NCBI RefSeq assembly: GCF_003815975.1
Contig: NZ_CP033932.1
Span: 3,205,501-3,269,500 of the forward strand
Source: Chryseobacterium bernardetii
GTDB taxonomy: Bacteria > Bacteroidota > Bacteroidia > Flavobacteriales > Weeksellaceae
Length of the DNA: 64,000 nucleotides
Direction of reading: 5' to 3'
In this document: piece after piece, positions 37,124 to 46,065 of the stretch
How the letters are laid out: the number at the start of each line of letters is the position of its first letter
Position numbering within the stretch: position 1 is the stretch's first letter
Position numbers and translations under genes: made by a program
Notes under the pieces: generated by a model
What the model was told of the DNA's origin: nothing
The model's database searches: none
What the model saw: the letters and a program-made list of their open reading frames with translations, nothing else

Positions 37124-38398
37124 ATGGAAAATAAAAAAACTAACCCCAGGAAAAGACAAGGAAAATCCTTTACCAAAAGAATTACAGGATGGCTCCATCT
37201 GTGGCTCGGGCTTGTTTCCGGGATTATAGTACTTACCGTTACACTTTCAGGAACAGTTTTCGTATTCTGTGACGAGATTGTTGATCTTTGTGCCGGAAGT
37301 GCCAGATATATTCACGTTCCGGCTCATGCCAAAAAAATGACACCGGAAGAACTGCTTGTCAGATTTCATGAACAGGTTCCAGATAGAAAAGCTTTTTATT
37401 TTGATACCTACAGGCAGGCAGACAGGACTTTTCGTGTGGCTTCAGCCACTAAGCCTCCAAAAGATAAGAATGAAAAAAAGGTCCAAAAGACTAAAGGAAA
37501 AGAACATGGCCCAAGAGGGGTATTTGCCTACCATTATCTTGATCCTTACACCGGAAAAATTACGGGTTCTACCAAAAGCTATGAATTTTTTTATGTGGTA
37601 GCCCATATTCATGCACAGCTGCTAGCTGGAAAATTCGGAAAAACAGTAGTAGGAGTTGCTTCTATTATATTTTTCATTCAGTTAATAAGTGGTTTAATCC
37701 TCTGGTGGCCGAAAAAATGGAACAAAACAACGAAAACTGCGGCATTTAAAATAAAATCAGGAACCCAATGGCGCCGGAAAAATTACGATTTCCATAATGT
37801 TTTCGGGTTTTATTCACTTCTGCCTGCCGTATTTATTACCATTACAGGATTAATTATGGCCTATAAGGTGTTGACGGATCTTACTCAGGTTGCTTTCGGG
37901 GGAGTTCCGGATGCTCATAAGATTGCAGAAAAATATAAGCCGAAATATGACCCTGATAAAAAAGCATTGCCTTTTACAGATTTTATAGACCGGAGTTTTA
38001 AAGAAATTCCTCAGGCTCAGCAGGTAAGAATGAGTATTCCACGCAAAGATTCTGTAGCAGTTTACAATGTGGTAGCTGCTAAATTTATTGGTTTGAAAAG
38101 TATTATTGGCGGGGAAAAAAAGGAAGTCAATAAATATACCGGAGATGAAATTAATTATCCAAAAGAAGTTCTTATGCACGAAGAGATTGAACACACGAAC
38201 TTTGATCTGCATGTGGGATATTGGGGCGGAATGTTCGGAAAGATTTTCACATTCATTATCGGAATCATCTGTACCAGCCTTCCGGTGACGGGTTTTCTCA
38301 TTTGGTGGGGAAGAAAAAATAAATCAGGAAAAAAAGTAAAAGAAATTAAAAACATTCATCAACACAGAAAAGAATCACATCATGAACAATTGGTTTAA
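37124..38398 (+). CDS. PepSY-associated membrane protein, probable siderophore-iron reductase
   Basis: A 424-residue inner membrane protein with four membrane helices (about 25-48, 185-208, 235-258, 375-398) and PepSY-type periplasmic loops. HLWLGLVSGIIVLTVTLSGT is the typical first helix, with His near its start. Relatives beside siderophore receptors are thought to reduce ferric siderophore in the periplasm; this is inferred from neighbours. Its end overlaps the esterase start by 17 bp. Confidence 0.8.
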   Translation: MENKKTNPRKRQGKSFTKRITGWLHLWLGLVSGIIVLTVTLSGTVFVFCDEIVDLCAGSARYIHVPAHAKKMTPEELLVRFHEQVPDRKAFYFDTYRQADRTFRVASATKPPKDKNEKKVQKTKGKEHGPRGVFAYHYLDPYTGKITGSTKSYEFFYVVAHIHAQLLAGKFGKTVVGVASIIFFIQLISGLILWWPKKWNKTTKTAAFKIKSGTQWRRKNYDFHNVFGFYSLLPAVFITITGLIMAYKVLTDLTQVAFGGVPDAHKIAEKYKPKYDPDKKALPFTDFIDRSFKEIPQAQQVRMSIPRKDSVAVYNVVAAKFIGLKSIIGGEKKEVNKYTGDEINYPKEVLMHEEIEHTNFDLHVGYWGGMFGKIFTFIIGIICTSLPVTGFLIWWGRKNKSGKKVKEIKNIHQHRKESHHEQLV

Positions 38399-39437
38399 AA
38401 TTTTATACGTATTTGCATTTTCATTTTTTACATTGGGTAAAGCCCAGGAAAAGCTTACTGTAGGAGAGAAGCAGACACTATTTTCAAAAGTTTTAAGAGA
38501 AAACAGAGAAATCTGGATCCATCTGCCTAAAACGTATAACGATACCACCATTAATCCGGCAAAATATCCGGTGATCTATCTTTTAGATGCCGAAAACAAT
38601 TTCGGGTACTATGCCGGATTAACAGATTTTATTGCCAGAACTCCCTATGCCGATATTCCTGAATGTATTGTGGTTGGAATTAAAAATACAGAGCGTACAA
38701 GAGATCTTACCCCTACAAAATCTCAAAAGAAAAGCCCCGTAAATCCTGCTGTAACACTTTTTGCAGACAGTGGCGGAAGTGAAAACTTTATAAAATTCAT
38801 ACAGGAGGAACTGAAGCCTTTTATCAGTAAAAACTACAGGGCACAGGAGTATTCAGTGTTGGTAGGACATTCATTCGGAGGATTGTTTGCCATCAATGTT
38901 TTGCTTACCCATCCGGAATATTTCAATGCATATGTGGCCAATGATCCAAGTTTATGGTGGGATAATGAAATAACGATCTCCAGAACAAAAGATTATCTTG
39001 AAAAGAACAAAAACTTCCCTGCCGACAAATCTTTATATGTTTCCCAGGCAGATAACGAAGAGCAGCAGAAAAACTGGAATTCAGACATGACACAGGCTAT
39101 TGAGAAATTTAAAGGTATGGCAGATAAAAACGGAACTTTGAACTATAAGCACACCTTTTTTGAAGGCGAAACCCACGGTACAGTTTCCTATCCTGGGAAT
39201 TATGAAGCTTTAAAATTCATTTTCAAAGGTTTCAGAACAGATATTAAGCAGATTGCTAAAAATCCCGGCCTGCTGGAATCAGAATATAAAACGTTTTCAG
39301 GAAAGATGGGATCTGAGTTCAATCCTTCAGAATCCTACCTGAATGTGATTCTGAAGTTCATGAAAAGTAATGGCTTCAAAGAATCTGAAACCTATTTTAT
39401 CAACCTTAAAGACAAGCTTTATCCTAAGGTTAAATAA
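38382..39437 (+). CDS. Alpha/beta hydrolase, Fes/IroE-like esterase
   Basis: A 351-residue exported hydrolase with a signal peptide (FFTLGKAQ cleavage). The esterase D fold shows the nucleophile in LVGHSFGGLF and the likely catalytic His in EGETHGTVSY. The family includes periplasmic enterobactin esterases; the overlap with PepSY and the TonB receptor upstream suggest that it cleaves a trilactone-like siderophore. A bidirectional terminator follows. Confidence 0.8.
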   Translation: MNNWFKILYVFAFSFFTLGKAQEKLTVGEKQTLFSKVLRENREIWIHLPKTYNDTTINPAKYPVIYLLDAENNFGYYAGLTDFIARTPYADIPECIVVGIKNTERTRDLTPTKSQKKSPVNPAVTLFADSGGSENFIKFIQEELKPFISKNYRAQEYSVLVGHSFGGLFAINVLLTHPEYFNAYVANDPSLWWDNEITISRTKDYLEKNKNFPADKSLYVSQADNEEQQKNWNSDMTQAIEKFKGMADKNGTLNYKHTFFEGETHGTVSYPGNYEALKFIFKGFRTDIKQIAKNPGLLESEYKTFSGKMGSEFNPSESYLNVILKFMKSNGFKESETYFINLKDKLYPKVK

Positions 39438-39461
39438 CTGAAATATACTATAAAGAAGATG

Positions 39462-39502
39462 AAAACGGGATACATTGATGCTGGACAATGTATCCCGTTT
39501 TT
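39462..39502. terminator. Bidirectional terminator
   Basis: Perfect 16-bp stem (39462-39477 with 39486-39501) around an 8-nt loop, flanked by A4 and T5. It lies between the convergent esterase and MarR genes. Confidence 0.85.
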
Positions 39503-39518
39503 ATTTAATTTTCAGTTA

Positions 39519-39968
39519 TCAATATTTTAATAAACTTTGCAGGTTTCTGTTGAATTCCTGTTGTGAATTCTCAAGCTTTGAAAAGAACTCACGGTCAAAA
39601 TTCTCAACAGCAATAACGGCCTTTTTAATGATTTTTTTTCCGGCGGCTGTTATTTCAATAGTTTTGGCCCTGGTATCTGTCACATGCTCTTTTCTGCTGA
39701 TAAATTCCTTCTTTTGCAAGGCCCTCAATACCTGTGAAGTAGTCATAGGATCTATTTTGGTATGCTGAGAAAGTATGATCTGGGTAACTTCGGTTTTTTG
39801 AAGAGATAACCAATGAGTGTTGGCCAGAATAACAAATTGTGAATGAGTGAGATCAAACGGTGATAACGCTTTTTTAATTTCCCGCTGCCAGAGATTGGTA
39901 ACCTGCCACAGTAAAAATCCGGAACTGTCTTCTGCTTTCTGTACACTGAATGTATTATCCTTATTCAT
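39519..39968 (-). CDS. MarR family regulator
   Basis: A 149-residue winged-helix regulator with the usual order: long N-terminal helix, HTH at about 55-80 (LSQHTKIDPMTTSQVLRALQKK), wing around EHVTDTRAKTIEIT. The start abuts the stop of the EVE gene with no gap, so the three genes SRPBCC-EVE-MarR make one transcript. Confidence 0.9.
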   Translation of the reverse strand: MNKDNTFSVQKAEDSSGFLLWQVTNLWQREIKKALSPFDLTHSQFVILANTHWLSLQKTEVTQIILSQHTKIDPMTTSQVLRALQKKEFISRKEHVTDTRAKTIEITAAGKKIIKKAVIAVENFDREFFSKLENSQQEFNRNLQSLLKY

Positions 39969-40382
39969 TTAAATCATTTTTGAAGCAATTAAATTAAAGT
40001 CTTTTTCAGAGATTTCAAAATGTCCGTAGCGAAAAGGGTAGCCCCAGAATTTTTTATTCTCAATGAAATCAAGTTCATCAATCAATGGAATAATAGGACA
40101 TTCCCTGCAGTCATAAAATTCTATATTTCTCCTGAACGGAATAAATGTTTCCGTCATCTGAAAAGAGTATGCCTCTTCATCCATTACTTTTCCTATAGCT
40201 GTGAAGCTTTGTAATTTCTCAGGACTATTCATTTTTATCTTGGAAGAATACACAATAATATAATCTCCTTTTTTCATTCGCTGTAATGGAGCTTTTTTTC
40301 CATGGCAAACCTGTATAAAGCTGCCTTCAACTCCCCGTTCAGTATGCTCTTTAGACACAGAGGCCATCCAGTACCGTATCAT
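39969..40382 (-). CDS. EVE domain protein
   Basis: A 137-residue protein that is essentially one EVE domain: MIRYWMASVSKEH, the GVEGSFIQVCHGKKAPLQRMKKGDYIIVYSS core, and a C-terminal RYGHFEISEKDF. EVE domains belong to the PUA superfamily and bind modified bases in nucleic acid; some sit in defence islands. It overlaps the SRPBCC gene by 4 bp. Confidence 0.85.
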   Translation of the reverse strand: MIRYWMASVSKEHTERGVEGSFIQVCHGKKAPLQRMKKGDYIIVYSSKIKMNSPEKLQSFTAIGKVMDEEAYSFQMTETFIPFRRNIEFYDCRECPIIPLIDELDFIENKKFWGYPFRYGHFEISEKDFNLIASKMI

Positions 40383-40798
40383 AATTTTTTTGCATTTTTA
40401 ATTTGATTGGCAATATCTGCCGGAAGATGTTTTACAATATCATTCGCTACCAGTTTTATCCAAAGCTTAGATAATAAACCCTTAACGGTCATAGTAATCG
40501 TAATCTTTAAACCGTCTTCCGTTTCTTCATAAATGTGTTCTCCATACATTTTTGCCAGAGGAAATGAAGTTAAATCGGTGAACTTCAGGAAAGGGATCAC
40601 TTCAATAAGTTTTATTTTTACTTTTGGGCCTCCTTTAGGTTTTAGAATAAAAAAGCTCCCTTCTTTAAACGCTCCCAAAAGGTTAGAGTATTCAACCGCA
40701 TCATCCCAATCTTTCCAATGATTGATATCCGTTGTCAGTTTCCAGAGCTGTTCTTTTGTAACTTCTTTTGTGAATACTGAATATGATTTTTTCCACAT
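40379..40798 (-). CDS. SRPBCC (START-like) family protein
   Basis: A 139-residue ligand-binding domain of the polyketide cyclase/SRPBCC type. It begins with the usual Trp-rich first helix (EQLWKLTTDINHWKDWD) and ends with a long amphipathic helix. First gene of a three-gene operon with EVE and MarR; the ligand is unknown. Confidence 0.78.
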   Translation of the reverse strand: MWKKSYSVFTKEVTKEQLWKLTTDINHWKDWDDAVEYSNLLGAFKEGSFFILKPKGGPKVKIKLIEVIPFLKFTDLTSFPLAKMYGEHIYEETEDGLKITITMTVKGLLSKLWIKLVANDIVKHLPADIANQIKNAKKL

Positions 40799-40816
40799 AA
40801 TATTATTTTATAAGCG

Positions 40817-40824
40817 CAAATATA
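40817..40824 (-). promoter_or_regulatory. -7 box of the SRPBCC-EVE-MarR operon
   Basis: Minus strand reads TATATTTG, 18 nt before the first start. Confidence 0.5.
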
Positions 40825-40911
40825 GTAAGTGTACATATTAAATTACAATCGAAAAATGAGTGTTGGGTTAAATTAACTTCTAAATTGCTGTAAATTAGGT
40901 TGCTTTTTTGC

Positions 40912-41322
40912 TTAAATATCCTCTTTCATAAAATAAAGACAGGCGAAATTAAAAATTGCTATAGGAATCCAGAAAGGGGAAGCTAAAACTAATGCAAAAA
41001 TGAATAAGGGAATAATTCCTTTTAATCCGGCAGTCATTATAGAGTCTGTAGGTAGGCGGTTAGCGATGGAAGTGAAAATACAGGCAATTAATAAGGAAGA
41101 GAGGCTTAATCCTGCTGAAATTCCTGCAATTTCCCACTGTTTGTAATGCTTGGGAACAACGTCCAGCCTATAAAATACAATTCCATAGATGATGAATACA
41201 AAAAGTGAAATAAGGATATTGTATAGGAAAGGTAAATTTGGAAATATAATAATTAGTATGATGTTGCCGATCAGTAAGTTGATGAAAACGCATAGCGTAA
41301 ACAGCAGTATATTTTGTTTCAT
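40912..41322 (-). CDS. Four-helix membrane protein of unknown function
   Basis: A 136-residue hydrophobic protein with four predicted membrane helices and short loops. No family recognised. A TAATTTTG box (41343-41350, minus strand) precedes it. Confidence 0.6.
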   Translation of the reverse strand: MKQNILLFTLCVFINLLIGNIILIIIFPNLPFLYNILISLFVFIIYGIVFYRLDVVPKHYKQWEIAGISAGLSLSSLLIACIFTSIANRLPTDSIMTAGLKGIIPLFIFALVLASPFWIPIAIFNFACLYFMKEDI

Positions 41323-41342
41323 AATTGTGTTGTGTTTGGTGG

Positions 41343-41350
41343 CAAAATTA
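41343..41350 (-). promoter_or_regulatory. -7 box for the four-helix membrane protein
   Basis: Minus strand reads TAATTTTG, fitting TAnnTTTG, 20 nt before the start. Confidence 0.45.
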
Positions 41351-41492
41351 CATTATTTTTTGATTCCGAAAGCAGGGTACATCAAAAAAGCAAACCTGTA
41401 TATTCACAGATTTGCTTTTGAGTTTATTATCTTATAAATTTAGTATAGATAAATAATAGTGATTGAATTAATTCTGCATCAGAGTTGGTAAC

Positions 41493-42497
41493 TTAATGTC
41501 TGTTATCACAATTAATGGTAAGTTCAGTTTTTTCTTTATCAAGGAATGTAATGGTATGACATCCGAAAGAAGGAGTAATGAAATTAAAGACCACTGGAGC
41601 TTTTCCTTTAAACAATCTGCCTGTCCATTGAGCATAATAATTCGTTTCCTCATCAGGCATTTTTTGAAGTGGAGTAAATTCGGCACCATCCCCAATGGTA
41701 AATGTTTTCTCAAATATCTTTTCATTATGGTCATCAATAACTACCAGCTTCCGTTCCTGAGGACCATATTCTTCAAGGAGATCCTGTATATAATAGGTAA
41801 GGTTTTCGTATTTATATTGGTAGGTACCGCCATATTTAAGTGTTGAACCGGAAAAATATTTTTTCTGAATATCAGCATCTGCTTTTTCCCATTTAATCAT
41901 TTTCATTTTATTTTCTACAAATGGATTTTTGCTTCCGAAATAGGCAATCACATTCATATATTTATCAAAAATGTCGTTTCCTTTTTGGGTATCAACCTGG
42001 AATCCCACCATATAAGATTCTGCATCAACTTCATCTCCTTCAACGATATAAGGAGAGAGGTAAGCCACTGCTTTTAGTTTGCTTACAGGGATTTTTTGCA
42101 GTTTATTTGTTTCATAGTTGTAAAGATAAAGGGAATCATTTTCAGTGATATGGATGCCATCCAGCATTTTCTTCCTGTAAAGAGCGGGAAGCTCAATATA
42201 AGCCATCTTTTCGAAAGGAACTTCTTTTTGTTTTTTTAGAAAATCTGCAGGGATAGCATCTTTGCCATTGTAAATGTCGGATACAGAGATAAAAGAATCC
42301 ATAAGATCTTTTCGCTGCATAGTGGAAACATTGTAAATATTGAAATTCTTAAAATCTATTTCCTCTTCTGCTTTAGCCGTTTTTACAGTATCTTTTATAA
42401 TGGCTTGCTTATTCTGGACAGGTTGTTTGTCTTCCTTTTTACAACTTATAATCATCAGTTGTGAACATAAAAGCACTAAAGCTGTATTAATCTTCAT
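41493..42497 (-). CDS. Lipoprotein of unknown function
   Basis: A 334-residue lipoprotein; the lipobox is MIISC with Cys19, followed by a Lys/Gln/Asp-rich linker. The body is a mixed alpha/beta globular domain with no motif I recognise. It is divergent from a Crp-type regulator, with a perfect inverted repeat in the shared 130-bp space, so the regulator might control it. Confidence 0.65.
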   Translation of the reverse strand: MKINTALVLLCSQLMIISCKKEDKQPVQNKQAIIKDTVKTAKAEEEIDFKNFNIYNVSTMQRKDLMDSFISVSDIYNGKDAIPADFLKKQKEVPFEKMAYIELPALYRKKMLDGIHITENDSLYLYNYETNKLQKIPVSKLKAVAYLSPYIVEGDEVDAESYMVGFQVDTQKGNDIFDKYMNVIAYFGSKNPFVENKMKMIKWEKADADIQKKYFSGSTLKYGGTYQYKYENLTYYIQDLLEEYGPQERKLVVIDDHNEKIFEKTFTIGDGAEFTPLQKMPDEETNYYAQWTGRLFKGKAPVVFNFITPSFGCHTITFLDKEKTELTINCDNRH

Positions 42498-42535
42498 GTT
42501 TAAGAATATTTGAATTTAATTTGTAGTAAGACTTA

Positions 42536-42604
42536 GAATAATATTCTTTCCCGAATATTATTCGTGTTTGGTGTTTCAACCTTTAAAATTACCCATTATC
42601 TTTG
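42536..42604 (+). promoter_or_regulatory. Inverted repeat and -7 box between divergent lipoprotein and Crp genes
   Basis: GAATAATATTC (42536-42546) and its exact reverse complement GAATATTATTC (42553-42563) are spaced by 6 nt. TATCTTTG (42597-42604) with a TTTC 19 bp upstream (42574-42577) would start the Crp-type gene 23 nt later. The palindrome is a candidate regulator site. Confidence 0.5.
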
Positions 42605-42626
42605 GAACACCAAATAATAAAGTGAA

Positions 42627-43145
42627 ATGGTTGAAAAAGTACTTCAAAGCGGAATACATTGGGAACGTAAAGTATTTAAAAGAAATGAATTTCTGAAAAT
42701 CTCAGGAAGTACAGATACCCATATTTATTTTATTGAACAAGGAAGTGTTCGGATTTATATGACAGATGAAAATGAAGAAAGGATCATCCGTTTCGGATAT
42801 ACAGGCAATATTATTGTCTGTCTGGATTCTTTTCTTTCCGGAAAACCTTCGGAGCTTTATATTCAGGCCATCAAGAAAACAACAGTAAAAGTAGCTTCCA
42901 AAAAGGAATTTTATGAATTTATTCAGTCTGATGAAGAGCATATGAAATTTTGGATAAGCACTTTGGAAGATTTGGTGGTGCAACAGCTGGAAAGAGAAAA
43001 AGATTTGCTGATTAATGCTCCGGGTGAACGTTTTGAAAGAGTATTAACACGTAGTCCGAAGCTGTTTCAGGAAATTCCGAATAAATATATTGCCAATTAT
43101 CTCAGAATGTCTCCGGAAACCCTGTCAAGGCTTAAAAAATCTTGA
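42627..43145 (+). CDS. Crp/Fnr-type regulator
   Basis: A 172-residue protein with a cyclic-nucleotide-binding beta-roll (about 15-110; YFIEQGSVRIYMTD and RFGYTGNIIVCLDSFLSG) and a short C-terminal HTH ending NKYIANYLRMSPETLSRLKKS. The exact cAMP-binding Arg/Ser pair is not evident, as is usual in the Bacteroidota group. It lies 53 bp before the DinB gene and may be co-transcribed. Confidence 0.85.
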   Translation: MVEKVLQSGIHWERKVFKRNEFLKISGSTDTHIYFIEQGSVRIYMTDENEERIIRFGYTGNIIVCLDSFLSGKPSELYIQAIKKTTVKVASKKEFYEFIQSDEEHMKFWISTLEDLVVQQLEREKDLLINAPGERFERVLTRSPKLFQEIPNKYIANYLRMSPETLSRLKKS

Positions 43146-43198
43146 GTTCAATCAAGATTTAGGAATAAAATGATCCTGAAATTTGCAGAAAAACAGTA

Positions 43199-43747
43199 AT
43201 GAAAATTTCAACCGCAACATTGTTAGAGGAATTGACGGGCAGAACTGAAAAACATTTGCAATATGCCGGAACTCTTTTACTAAAACCTGAAAATATGCTC
43301 AATTTCAGAATAGCTGCCGATAGCTGGAGCATATTGGAATGCCTGGAGCATCTTAACCGTTACGGAAACTTTTATATTCCTGAAATTTCACACAGGATTT
43401 CTTCCTCCGCAACAAGTCCAAAAGCAGATTTCAAACCGGGAATTCTCGGAAACTATTTTGCAGGAAGCATGCTTCCCAAAGAAAAACTCAATAAAATGAA
43501 AACCCTGAAAGGGATGAATCCTATTCGTAGCCAACTGAATAAAGAAGTTATAAATGAGTTTATACAACAGCAGAAGCAATTACTTGATCTGTTGAAAAAA
43601 GCAGAATATGTTAACCTTGAAAAAACGAAAACAGCCATCAGTATTTCAAAATTAATAACCCTGAAGCTGGGAGATACTTTCCGTTTTGTTATCTATCATA
43701 ATGCAAGACATATGGTTCAAATTGAGAACATTTTAAAGAATATATAA
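43199..43747 (+). CDS. DinB/YfiT-like four-helix protein
   Basis: A 182-residue DinB-superfamily protein. AADSWSILECLEHL holds the first metal His of the fold, and the second pair is in FRFVIYHNARHMVQIENI. Such proteins are often metal-dependent thiol transferases, but the specific substrate cannot be read here. It sits between the Crp-type gene and ogt. Confidence 0.75.
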   Translation: MKISTATLLEELTGRTEKHLQYAGTLLLKPENMLNFRIAADSWSILECLEHLNRYGNFYIPEISHRISSSATSPKADFKPGILGNYFAGSMLPKEKLNKMKTLKGMNPIRSQLNKEVINEFIQQQKQLLDLLKKAEYVNLEKTKTAISISKLITLKLGDTFRFVIYHNARHMVQIENILKNI

Positions 43748-43789
43748 AAGAAAGGGTGTGAGTTCCGGAAAAATAGTAATTTTAATCTA

Positions 43790-44302
43790 ATGGAAATCAT
43801 ACACCAAAAAACAATACAGACTCCACTGGGAGAAATGATTGCCTGTGCAACAGACCAGGGCATCTGTCTGCTTGAATTTACAGACAGAAAGAATATTGAG
43901 AAGCAGCTAAAAGCTTTATCAAAACAGTTGAAAGCCGAAATTATAGAGAAAGAACATATCCATTTTCAGCAATTGGAAAAGGAGTTGAAAGAATATTTTG
44001 AGGGGAACAGGTCCCGGTTTGAAGTCCCTTTATTGACTACCGGAACAGAATTTCAGGAAAAAGTATGGCAGCTGCTGCGTGAAATCCCGATGGGTGAGAT
44101 AAGAACATACAGGCAGCAATCTGAACTGCTTGGAAATCCTAAAGCAATCCGTGCTGTAGGAACAGCCAATGGGATCAACAAGATCGCTATCTTAATACCG
44201 TGTCACCGGGTGATCGGCTCCAACGGAGAACTGGTGGGCTATGCCGGAGGGATCTGGAGAAAGCAAAAATTATTGGAGCTGGAGAAAGCTATTTTATTTT
44301 GA
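43790..44302 (+). CDS. ogt: Methylated-DNA-protein cysteine S-methyltransferase
   Basis: A 170-residue repair protein that takes O6-alkyl groups from guanine in a suicide reaction. The acceptor Cys is in ILIPCHRVIGSNG and the helix-turn-helix arginine finger region is RTYRQQSELLG..RAVGTANG. Full length for the Ogt/AdaB form. Confidence 0.93.
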   Translation: MEIIHQKTIQTPLGEMIACATDQGICLLEFTDRKNIEKQLKALSKQLKAEIIEKEHIHFQQLEKELKEYFEGNRSRFEVPLLTTGTEFQEKVWQLLREIPMGEIRTYRQQSELLGNPKAIRAVGTANGINKIAILIPCHRVIGSNGELVGYAGGIWRKQKLLELEKAILF

Positions 44303-44331
44303 TTTTTGTAATTTTAAACAAAAATTTACAC

Positions 44332-44934
44332 GTGAAAAAGTTATTAGCAGCAGTTTGTATTTCAGTTTCAGCATTTGCTTTAGCACAGGATTACTCAGTA
44401 CCGGCAGTAAGTCCGCGTCAAAGAGTAGAGCAGCAGTTTTCTATGTCTAAAATTACGATCGATTATGGAAGACCGGGAGTAAAAGGACGTAAGATTTTTG
44501 GAGAACTGGTTCCTTATGGCCAGGTTTGGAGAGCAGGAGCTAACTCTTCTACAAAAATTACATTTGGGCAGACCGTTAATTTTGGCGGAAAAAATGTTCA
44601 GGCAGGAACTTACGGATTATTTATTGTTCCAACTGAAAAAGAATGGAAAGTAATTCTGAACAAAGATTTCCAGCAGTGGGGAGCTTATACCTATGATCCG
44701 AAACAGGATGTAGTAGATGTTACAGTTCCGGTAAATAAGCTGGCAGATAAACAGGAATGGTTTGAAATTACCCTGAACCCAACAGATGAAAACTCTGGGA
44801 ACCTTGTGATAAAATGGGATATGAATCAGGCTGAAATTCCGTTGAAACCAGCGAAATTAGATACGGTGATCAAAATCTCCGATAAGCTGAAAGAAATCCA
44901 GAAGATAGAATCAGACTCTAACAAAAAAGGCTAA
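44332..44934 (+). CDS. DUF2911 family exported protein
   Basis: A 200-residue protein with a signal peptide cut before QDYSVPAV. The DUF2911 core is VSPRQRVEQQFSMSKITIDYGRPGVKGR, followed by a GQVWRAGANSSTKITF segment. I chose the GTG at 44332, since it directly gives VKKLLAAVCISVSAFALAQ, a standard signal peptide; an ATG start at 44200 would lie inside ogt and add 44 unlikely residues. Function unknown. Confidence 0.8.
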   Translation: MKKLLAAVCISVSAFALAQDYSVPAVSPRQRVEQQFSMSKITIDYGRPGVKGRKIFGELVPYGQVWRAGANSSTKITFGQTVNFGGKNVQAGTYGLFIVPTEKEWKVILNKDFQQWGAYTYDPKQDVVDVTVPVNKLADKQEWFEITLNPTDENSGNLVIKWDMNQAEIPLKPAKLDTVIKISDKLKEIQKIESDSNKKG

Positions 44935-44936
44935 GC

Positions 44937-45473
44937 ATGAATTTTTCTGTTCAGCCTGTTTTAGAGAATGAAGAATTTAAATTAATCCCCTTACAGCAAG
45001 GGGATTTTGAATCTTTATACCAAGTAGCATCAGATCCTAAAGTATGGGAACAACATCCTAACAAAGACCGCTACCAAAGAGAAGTGTTTGAAAATTTCTT
45101 TATAGGAGCAATGGAAAGCAAAGGAGCCTTTAAAATTATTGAAAAAGCAACAGGAAATGTGCTGGGAAGCAGCCGTTACTATAATTTTGATGAAAATGAC
45201 AGCCATATTTTCATCGGCTATACTTTTTATGGAACAAATTCCTGGGGAAAAGGCATCAATCCGAAGGTCAAGAAACTGATGCTGGATTATATCTTCCAGT
45301 ATGTAGATAAAGTTCACTTCCATATCGGAAAAGAGAATTACCGCTCGCAAAAAGCATTGGAAAAGCTTGGCGGCATCAAAATAGCGGAAGAAGAAGTGGC
45401 ATATTTTGCCGAACCTGTTCGAACTAATTTTGTATATGAAATTAAAAAAGAAGATTGGTATGAAAAAGTATAA
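44937..45473 (+). CDS. GNAT acetyltransferase, RimJ/RimL-like
   Basis: A 178-residue N-acetyltransferase of the RimL type: FKLIPLQQGDFESLYQVASDP is the usual start, the acetyl-CoA region is near NSWGKGINPKVKKLM, and a C-terminal HFHIGKENYRSQKALEKLGG is conserved. Substrate unknown. It begins 2 bp after the DUF2911 stop and overlaps the cupin gene by 14 bp. Confidence 0.85.
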   Translation: MNFSVQPVLENEEFKLIPLQQGDFESLYQVASDPKVWEQHPNKDRYQREVFENFFIGAMESKGAFKIIEKATGNVLGSSRYYNFDENDSHIFIGYTFYGTNSWGKGINPKVKKLMLDYIFQYVDKVHFHIGKENYRSQKALEKLGGIKIAEEEVAYFAEPVRTNFVYEIKKEDWYEKV

Positions 45474-45831
45474 AATACAGCAGTCTCCATTTGTAGTTCC
45501 TACTACAGACGGGAAACTGATTGAAGAACACTGGGGAAATTCTACAGGCAATGCTAATGTCTCCATTGCACATATGGTAGCTCCGCCAGATTGGAGCGAA
45601 CCTCACCAGACCCCTGAATTTGATGAGTTTACCTACATCATTTCAGGGAAGAAACAGTTTGAAATTGATGGAGAAATTGTGACCCTTGAAAAAGGAAGCA
45701 GTATTCTTATTGAAAAAGGAGCTAGAATTCGTTACAGCAACCCGTTCTCAGAACCTTGCGAATATCTTTCCATCTGTCTGCCTGCATTTTCTATGGAACT
45801 GGTGAACAGGGAAGTGGAAGGAGTAGATTAA
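45460..45831 (+). CDS. Cupin domain protein
   Basis: A 123-residue single cupin. The first cupin motif around HQTPEFDEFTYIISGKKQFEIDG and the second around ILIEKGARIRYSNP are visible. I chose MKKYKIQQS at 45460 over upstream ATGs. It may bind a metal through His and Glu residues of motif 1. A terminator follows. Confidence 0.78.
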   Translation: MKKYKIQQSPFVVPTTDGKLIEEHWGNSTGNANVSIAHMVAPPDWSEPHQTPEFDEFTYIISGKKQFEIDGEIVTLEKGSSILIEKGARIRYSNPFSEPCEYLSICLPAFSMELVNREVEGVD

Positions 45832-45855
45832 TTTTTACACTTTACAGAAATACAT

Positions 45856-45886
45856 AAAGCTGTCTCAAAACGGAGATAGCTTTTTT
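45856..45886 (+). terminator. Terminator after the cupin gene
   Basis: Eleven-bp stem with one G-T pair (45856-45866 with 45873-45883), AAAACG loop, T-run to 45886. Confidence 0.85.
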
Positions 45887-46065
45887 ATTTTAAACAGGAT
45901 AACACCATATTTTTTATTAAAAAGCACGGAAAAAAATATTTTAGATATCAGTGACTTACCTTTTGGATAAGGATATTATCCCCTGTAAATGCCTGTTATC
46001 ACTAATTATTTTGTATGTTCGCGCGCCGAAAATGAGTAGGCGTATTTAACTTTTTAATAAAATAT

